Source of the DNA: Russula earlei
Taxonomy: Eukaryota; Basidiomycota; Agaricomycetes; Russulales; Russulaceae
NCBI GenBank assembly: GCA_025769875.1
Contig: JAGFNK010000708.1
Span: 1 to 24,739 of the forward strand
Direction of reading: 5' to 3'
DNA length: 24,739 nt
Of the stretch, positions 18,400-24,739 are shown piece after piece; position 1 is the stretch's first letter, and each line of letters starts with the position of its first letter. A program made the translations under genes and the position numbers. The notes below the pieces were generated by a model. That model was not told the DNA's origin. It did not search any database and saw nothing but the letters and a program-made list of their open reading frames with translations.

Positions 18400-19127
18400 T
18401 TGGAAATGTTAAGTAATAGGGAGAATTGCCAATCTAGACCAGTGGAGCAATTATAGCTGGATCAATTAGAGATCAAATCAGTATCTTTGACACATGATGT
18501 AACTGCATGTGCATCAATCCTTTGGCTCCAGGGACCAAGGGAGTAAGATGTCATCTGATAACAGAGGTTTGTGGGGAAGAGAGGTGTTATAGGAATAAAT
18601 GTGTGTGGTGATCTCTGTGGACTTTAGATACGGGCAGGGCCCATAACCTGTTGAAAATGTGCAGTGTGTATGATTAGATACCAGCAGATGATAAGATTGC
18701 AGGCAGATCTATCAGACAATAGTTCAGTTCAGTTGATACAAAACTGATATAAATAATGTACCTATCAGACAATAGCTACAATGCATTATCAGTACAGAGC
18801 GATAAGATATCATAGACTAAGTACTCACTTCAGTTTAGTTGATACAAAACTGAAGTGATCTATGTGCTTTGTGGCATTCTTAAGTACCTCAGACCGCCAC
18901 TAAGTGCAGTGCAGCTAACTGCCATTATGGATCACTAAGTATATCCGAGGGTCAGTGGTAACTAGCTACCAATTGTTTGAAATCATCTAATCAATGTCTC
19001 TAATGCATGGTGCACCGTATGAGCTGAAGCCGATAATACCTGGTCCAGGTGATCCAACACGTCAATGCATCAGAGTTGCGATTGCATCACAATGCACCTG
19101 GGGCTCAGGCCAGTGCTGATCTCAACA
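18400..19127. other. Region 5' of the copia gag, possible leader/LTR remnant
   Basis: This is where a 5' LTR and leader would be expected, but termini and primer-binding site are not clear. It contains repeated ATCAGACAATAG (about 18712 and 18768), two copies of AGTTGATACAAAACTGA (about 18731 and 18837), and a 12-bp-arm hairpin at 18825-18858. No gene seen. Confidence 0.4.
18825..18858. repeat. Perfect 12-bp hairpin
   Basis: TCACTTCAGTTT and its exact reverse complement, separated by a 10-nt loop, within the probable copia 5' region. Confidence 0.8.
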
Positions 19128-20590
19128 GTTTTCAAGGCTGTTGGGTGTTGTAGTGGTCTTAGCCTGGAGTCGCCACACGTGCTGGAGTCAATTTGCAGGG
19201 CAGAGGGCATTGAGATGCATAGGAAGTCAAGAAAGAAAAAAAATTGCCAGAAAAAAATGTGCGCGCATGCACCTATTACAGATAGAATCCAGTTGAGGAA
19301 CCATCTGGCATTAGCTGTTAGTCTTGCAGGAAGCAAGGCGGGAAGGGCAGGAAGGAGGGAAAGAGGGAGAGAAAGCAAAAAAAAAGAGTACATGCAATGA
19401 TCATGCGTGAAAAACACTGCTTGCAAAGCAGGCAAACTTGGCATGGTTTTTGGGGTCAGGGAAAGACACAAATTAGAGCTGAGGAGACAGAGTGAAATCA
19501 CATGAAATGGGTGTCCCATGCATGGACCACTCCTCAGCATCTTGATGGCTGTGTCATTGTCATGGTGCTGTTTGTGCTGTCACTGTGAGAAAGGGTTAGA
19601 AAAAGTGCAACAGAAAAAAGAATCAAAAAATGATAGGAACATGAAACACACACCAGAATTGCATGAGAGGTTTTGATGGCCACTGGGTGTGCTTGTGGTC
19701 CTGGCTCAGAGTGGTCACACATGCTAGAAGAGCTTGTGCAAAACAATGGTCATGAAAGTGCAGGGGAACACGAGAGGGTGGGAGAGCAAGCAAGAGAAAG
19801 CGTTGCCTGCCATTGTTATGGCCATGGGCATGTCGCCGTCATGGTGGCTAGATCATCACAGTGGCCATGGGCCATGCTCACAATTCGTGGCCATCGTGAG
19901 GTCACCATGGCCATGCCTGAGTTGTCATCATTGTTGCCAGTGGAGTGGAATGAGGGCCTGTGGGTGGAGTGCTTTGCCAGGGCAAATATGCTGTCGTCAC
20001 GGCCATGAGCACACCACCATCACAGCGGCTAGATCATCGCAGTGGCTATAGGCCATGCTCACAATTCATGGCTGTCGTGAGGGCACTATGGCCATGCCTG
20101 AGTCGTCATCATCATCCCCAATTCAGTGACACAGGAGATGGGAGTGGGGAAGCAGCTTGAGAGCCAGGAAGAAACTGTTTGGTAGAAAGGAGAGGGAGAG
20201 GATAAGAGAGAACACATGAAAATGAAACAAAAAATGCACCTGCAGAAACAACAGCTTGCGGGAAAACTCCAATGAGGCCAGTGAAATTTTGAGGAAACCA
20301 GTGGCTTGAGAGTCTTGACCTGGGACCCTGGGGAAGGAAGAGTGGGAAGGATAGGAGGGGAAAGACAGGAGGAGGAAGAAAATGAACACGGCAAAAGAAA
20401 AAACGAACGCACATCATAAAATGAAGAGGCCATCATCAAAAACTTTTTTCACTGCTTATAAATCAATTTGCTAAGCAAGACCTTCCATTTGTGGGAACTC
20501 TTTTGTCCAAATTGAGGCAGCTGAGGACCACCCAAATGTGGCGACCCTCCAACCATCCTTGTTTAATATTAGTATATCATATGAAGAGTG
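19128..20590 (+). repeat. Subtelomeric repeat M, direct copy 1
   Basis: Aligns in order with 22797-24130. Shared blocks: TTTTCAAGGCTGTTGGGTG, AGGGCATTGAGATGCATAGG, GGTTTTTGGGGTCAGGGAAA, TCACTGTGAGAAAGGGTTAG, two GTGGCCATGGGCCATGCTCA-type segments (19810-19950 and 19990-20130), CTTGAGAGTCTTGA and AGGCAGCT. Copies differ chiefly by CpG transitions plus indels. Open frames in it are shadows of low-complexity sequence and are not conserved between copies. Confidence 0.85.
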
Positions 20591-21199
20591 ACCATAATAA
20601 GAGTATTACTTAAGCAGTTATATGATTTGATTCATACAAGCTGAAGCTTGCTTAAGCTTCACCCAAGGGGTATGCCTTCAGCAGGCCATGAGCATTCTCT
20701 TTATGTGTAATCCTTTTGTGGATAAAGGGAGAGGAGGTATATCATAATCTCACAATCATCACCATGTGTAATCCTTTTTAATTATATAAGGCCCATTGGT
20801 GATCTCTAAAAAATCTGTGAGTTTTAAAAGTTTCACTTTGGGTTCAAAACTTTGTTTCTAAAAGGCCCCAATATGCCTTTAGTATCACTCATTACTGGGT
20901 ATAATCCCTTTTTGAGTGAATATATACTCTTCATGTCATCTAGTAGAACAATCCATATCAATACACTAAATCTCAACCAAAAACAGAGCTCTCACCATGA
21001 TCCTATCAAAGACAGTAATTCATATAGCCAAGTCAACTGCCAATCAGTATGTGTCTTTGATGTTAATCACTCAACCAACCATAGTGCTACAGCTCAGCCC
21101 AGTTAAACAGGATATAGATTCAAATCATTTATCAATGGAAAATAAAAAATTATTACATTCACTGAAAGTAACATAGTCAACTGGATTGCATTAGGTGTG
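20591..21199. other. AT-rich segment with no recognised gene
   Basis: Contains TTACTTAAGCAG...ATATGATTTGATTC (20606-20636), which recurs at 24611-24638, and two copies of ATGTGTAATCCTTTT (20703 and 20763). A plus-strand open frame at 20852-21106 has no recognisable protein features. Confidence 0.45.
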
Positions 21200-22796
21200 A
21201 TACATCCACATTAGTGAAGGGAATGGGCTGAAAGCTGGCCAAGAAAACACAACTCGACATGACATCGCAAGCACGGGAAACTGTCACATGCCATCAGGGT
21301 CTCAGGGGTGTGGGAATTGGCTGGTCGCGTGTTGAAGGAGGCTGAAAAACTAAGGATAGGGAAGAGGGTATTTAGAAAACTGAAACAGGAAAGAACAGGA
21401 AAAATGCACACATGGGGAAAAGAAAGCCAGCTGGAACAGGTCAAGCGCAATAATTGCACATTGTTGAACATTCAAGTGACTTGTCATTTGAGGCCGAGCT
21501 TGATGGTGGTATTATCGTTGTGGACCTGGCTGTGCTGTTACTATGACAGGTTAGAAATCGAGAGTGAATCGAGAAGGAAAAAAAAAAAAGGAAACGTGTA
21601 CAGGCCACTGTGGTGCCGTCCACATGTTTTGCAGCAAATGAGTAGAAATTTTAAAAAATGCACCAAGCCCACGAAAAGAAAACGCATTGCGTGCACTGGA
21701 GTTGGGTAGAGGAGATAGAAGGAGGGGGAGGATGGAGGACAGGACAGGACAGGGATGCAGAATGCGTCGTGGTCGCACAACCCCTAACATGTGAGAATGC
21801 GAGAATGTCGTGCACGTGGGAAGCACAGTTGTGTGCCATTCGGGGTTCATGCACACCCCACCATCGTTGGCCAGGGCCGTGCAAGGGATTTGAAAGCGGT
21901 GAGAATGGCCCATTTTGGTGTGCAAATGGCCGTGTCCATGCAATGCGTTGACCTGTCGCTCACAGAAGGCCCTTTTTGGTGGCGTAAGTCAACTGGAGCA
22001 GAGGGGAGGGGAGAGTAATGCCGTGCGCTTGGGAACTGGCATGTATAGGAGCTGGAGAGGAAAAGAAAATATCAAAAACCATATAGAAATGAAAACAAAA
22101 AAATGCACATGGTCATGGTCATCGCGAGGTAGTCATATCCATAGCCAAGTCATCATGGTCACCACTGCAGGGGAATGGGTGCCAGTGGGTGGGAGAGTGC
22201 TGCTGTGAGTGCCATAAGCACATTGCCTTGAAGCCCAACAGGGAACTGTGTATTGGGAAGGAGAGGATGAGACAGCATGTGAAGAAGTGAAAGAAAAAAA
22301 AAAAACGCACTGGATGATGGGAGCTGGCAGGTTGGGTCTCAGTGAGAGATTTGAGGCAGAGAAGAAATGACATGCAAAAATGAAAAGGAAAATGAACGAT
22401 GCACAGGTGCCCACAATGGACATAGGAAAACATGTGTCACATGCACCACTCAGGCCGAGCTTGACGGCTGTATTATCGCCATAGCCCATAGCTGTGCTGT
22501 CACTGGCCTGCATGCTGGAAGCGGCACTTGCATTCCTTGATTCGCAACTAAATCTGAGTAAGAACTCCCATGAAATGAAAGAAAAAACAAAAGCAAAAGC
22601 AATAATGCATGCACAGAGCTTAACGCACAAAACTCGTGCACATGGGAAAACACAACATAAACCTATAGACACCCATTAAACCCTTGCGAGTGCCTTGACG
22701 ACTGCGTCATCATTGCTGTCCTGGCCATTCTGTTGTTGTGAAAAGGGGAGTAAAAAAAAAAAAAAAAAGCGCACCAAGTTTGTGGTCATACAGGAT
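21200..22796 (+). repeat. Diverged M-type modules between the two full copies
   Basis: Built from the same pieces as the flanking copies: GAGCTTGAYGG(C/T)(T/G)G-type blocks at 21499, 22460 and 22694, A-rich runs followed by (T/C)GCAC (about 21395, 21652, 22098, 22305, 22760), and CATGG-rich stretches near 22105-22180. The order is less regular. CpG content is higher than in the left-hand copy. No supported gene. Confidence 0.6.
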
Positions 22797-24130
22797 TGTT
22801 TTCAAGGCTGTTGGGTGTTGTAGTGGCCTTGGCCTGGAGTCGCTACGTGTGCTGGAGTCGATTCACAGGGCAGAGGGCATTGAGATGCATAGGAAGTCGA
22901 GAAAGAAAAACAAATTGCCAGAAAAAAACACATGTGCATGCACCTATCACAGACAGAATCCGGTTGAGGAACCATCTAGCATTGGCTGTTAGTCTTGCAG
23001 GAAGCGAGGCGGGAAGGGCTGGAAGGAGGGAAAGAGGGAGAGAAAACAAAAAAGAGTACATGTGATGGTCACACACGAAAAACACTGCTTGCAAAGCGGG
23101 CAAACTTGGCATGGTTTTTGGGGTCAGGGAAAGACACAAATTAAAGATGAGGAGACAGAGTGAAATCGCACAAAATGGGTGTCCCACACATGGACCACTC
23201 CTCAGCATCTTGACAGCTGTCATTGCCATGGCACTGTTCGTGCTGTCACTGTGAGAAAGGGTTAGAAAAAGTGTGCATAGTGAGATGGAAAAGAAAGAAT
23301 CAACAGAGGAATGTGAGAGGATAGGAGAGCAAGCAAGAGAGAGCTTTGCCTGCCGTCATCATGGCCATGGGCACATTGCTGTCACAGTGGCCATGGGCCA
23401 TGCTCACAATTTGTGGCTGTCGTGAGGTCGCCATGGCCATGGCTGAATTGCCATCATTGTCACATATGCAGCATAGAGGTGCAGGGGATGGCAAGAAGGT
23501 GAGAGAGAAAGAGTGAGTGGAGCCATGCCATCGTCAAGGCCATGGGTACATCACCATCACAGTGGCCAGATCATCACATTGGCTCATGGGCCATGCTCAA
23601 GATTCGTGGCCATCGTGACGTCGCTGTGGCCATGCCCAAGTCATGGTCATTGTCACCACTGGAGTGATATATGAGGAGAGGGGGCAGGTTGAAGAGGAAC
23701 TTGTCAGGGGCCTTCTTGGAAGAAAACAGGTGATGGGAAGGAGAGGGGGGAGAGGATGAGAGATGCGCACAAAAAAAAGAAAACACACCAGGAACCACAA
23801 CTCATGGGAAAACTTGAAAATCTTCGGAATAGCCAGTGATAGCTAGCAAAAACTTGAGGAAAGTGGCCACTTGAGAGTCTTGAACTGGGACCATGGGGAA
23901 AAAAGAGTGGAAAGGCCATGAGGGGCAGGTGAGAATGAACAATGGCGAAAGAAAAACGAAAGCGCATCGTAAAACGAAGATGCCGAGGTGAAAGAATTTT
24001 TTCATTGCTTAGTAAATTTAAGAATCCATTTAAGGGAATTCTTGGTAAGCAAAAGTGTTCAAATGGAGGCAGCTCGGGGTGGACCCTGACTCTCCATTCT
24101 CATTTTAATTACTTGATAATCATATGCCAC
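22797..24130 (+). repeat. Subtelomeric repeat M, direct copy 2
   Basis: Second full-length copy, offset about 3.65 kb from copy 1, with the same order of blocks through ATTGCTTAGTAAAT and GGAGGCAGCT near its right end. Compared with copy 1 it retains CG at several places where copy 1 has CA or TG, and the reverse also occurs, as expected for independent CpG decay. Confidence 0.85.
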
Positions 24131-24210
24131 ATACTTCTTTAAGTCATCTCTCTCTTGGTCTGGCCTGGCACCTGGCCTGTAACCTAACCCCAATGTTTAG
24201 GGTGGGTGGC
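24105..24210 (+). repeat. Terminal block T, internal copy with telomere-like core
   Basis: Contains ATCTCTCTCTTGG, GGCACCTGGCC and AATGTTTAGGGTGGG, matching 24625-24739 about 520 bp away. C-strand-like AACCTAACCCC (24181-24191) precedes the G-strand-like TTTAGGG (24197-24203). Confidence 0.6.
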
Positions 24211-24429
24211 TGCAAATGATGAGCAAAGCAAGGAGTGAGCAGATGACAGTAAGAACCAAGGATACTTGATATGCAATGGTTGTACACCAGCCAAGTTTTG
24301 AACTTATATCTCAACAGTCCTTGGTTTAAAACTCAGATTGAACTCTTTCTAAGGATAATTGTTCTAAATGGGTATGTGCAGCATCAGTGTGGTCCTATCG
24401 CTGATTGAATCCTGAAACAGGGGCATCAA

Positions 24430-24452
24430 GTCCCGATAGGGACCTAGGTCCC
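24430..24452. repeat. Overlapping palindromes
   Basis: GTCCC-GATA-GGGAC (24430-24443) overlaps the perfect 14-bp palindrome GGGACCTAGGTCCC (24439-24452). They can form alternative hairpins. Role unknown. Confidence 0.6.
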
Positions 24453-24624
24453 GAGTAATGCCACAGGTTCCTATCAAATATGATTCTAGGCACTCAGGGA
24501 CCAGAAATCTCTGATGCTTATATGATCATGACATTATAGAACCTAGACCTAAGTTATGTTATGCTAAATTTAGTGCCCATATTATGTGAGGAATCAGTTA
24601 TCAAAGAGGATTACTTAAGCAGTA

Positions 24625-24720
24625 ATATGATTTGATTCTCATGATAATGTGCTGCATACCTTTTGAGCCATCTCCCTCTTGGCCCAGCGTGGCACCTGGC
24701 CCATAACGCAACCTGAATAT
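24625..24720 (+). repeat. Terminal block T, outer copy
   Basis: Repeats the internal block: ATCTCCCTCTTGG, GGCACCTGGCC and AATATTTAGGG. It leads directly into the telomere-like repeats at the right edge. Confidence 0.6.
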
Positions 24721-24739
24721 TTAGGGTTAGGGTTGGGTT
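24721..24739 (+). repeat. Telomere-like repeat at the window edge
   Basis: TTAGGGTTAGGGTTGGGTT: two exact TTAGGG units and one variant. The G-rich strand points toward the right end, as at a true right-hand chromosome terminus. Only three units are visible, and the same surrounding block also occurs internally, so it may be an interstitial or subtelomeric copy. Confidence 0.6.

Noticed and set aside
19070..24142. Many open frames of 60-180 codons on both strands in the right-hand repeats
   Set aside because: Low-complexity Ser/Pro/Leu/Phe or Arg/Lys/Glu composition from purine/pyrimidine bias, not conserved between repeat copies.

Overview
The window looks like basidiomycete (probably Agaricomycete) DNA from the gene-poor end of a chromosome. 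Supporting signs are a gene with five 49-59 nt GT-AG introns, fungal gene families (a fungal Crinkler-type N-terminus, a FunK1-type kinase, a WD40/membrane protein), fungal-type Ty3/gypsy and Ty1/copia remnants, and a right edge ending in TTAGGG-type telomere-like sequence in the orientation expected for a right-hand chromosome end. I cannot name the species. All coding material that I can interpret lies on the minus strand.

Layout. (1) 136-2688: the only well-preserved gene, a six-exon Crinkler-type protein. It has a ubiquitin-like N-terminal header, a middle domain resembling the restriction-endonuclease-like domain of fungal Crinklers, a basic nuclear-targeting-like stretch and a C-terminal protein kinase. 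All splice phases agree, but the last exon has two 1-nt deletions, so it is either newly broken or carries assembly errors. (2) 2870-5480: an inverted copy of a subtelomeric repeat (here 'M'), interrupted by two solo LTRs (A1, B1). (3) 5480-9946: a decayed Ty3/gypsy element (gag, protease, reverse transcriptase), split by solo LTR C (itself split by solo LTR A2) and by solo LTR B2. Matching 5-bp target duplications support each of the five solo LTRs. (4) 9947-11236: a truncated A-type LTR joined directly to a broken FunK1 kinase gene. (5) 11237-15552: fragments of unrecognised protein-like sequence and a WD40/transmembrane pseudogene. (6) 15553-19127: repeats, a 14-bp minisatellite, a partial B-type LTR and a copia gag pseudogene whose frame survives apart from nonsense codons. 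(7) 19128-24739: two diverged direct copies of repeat M with related modules between them, then a duplicated terminal block ending in telomere-like repeats.

General picture. The Crinkler-kinase gene has normal CpG content. From about 2.85 kb rightwards the DNA is CpG-poor, repeat copies differ mostly by C-to-T/G-to-A changes at CpG, and several nonsense codons look like CGA-to-TGA. This is what methylation-linked decay of repeats would leave. The most interesting items are the Crinkler-endonuclease-kinase fusion, the nested LTR stratigraphy, the palindromic bZIP-like sites in the two LTR families, and the modular subtelomeric repeat that also sits directly upstream of the Crinkler gene.

Limits: everything is by eye. 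Family names rest on recognised motifs, not searches. Identities between repeat copies were not computed, and edges of diverged repeats are approximate.
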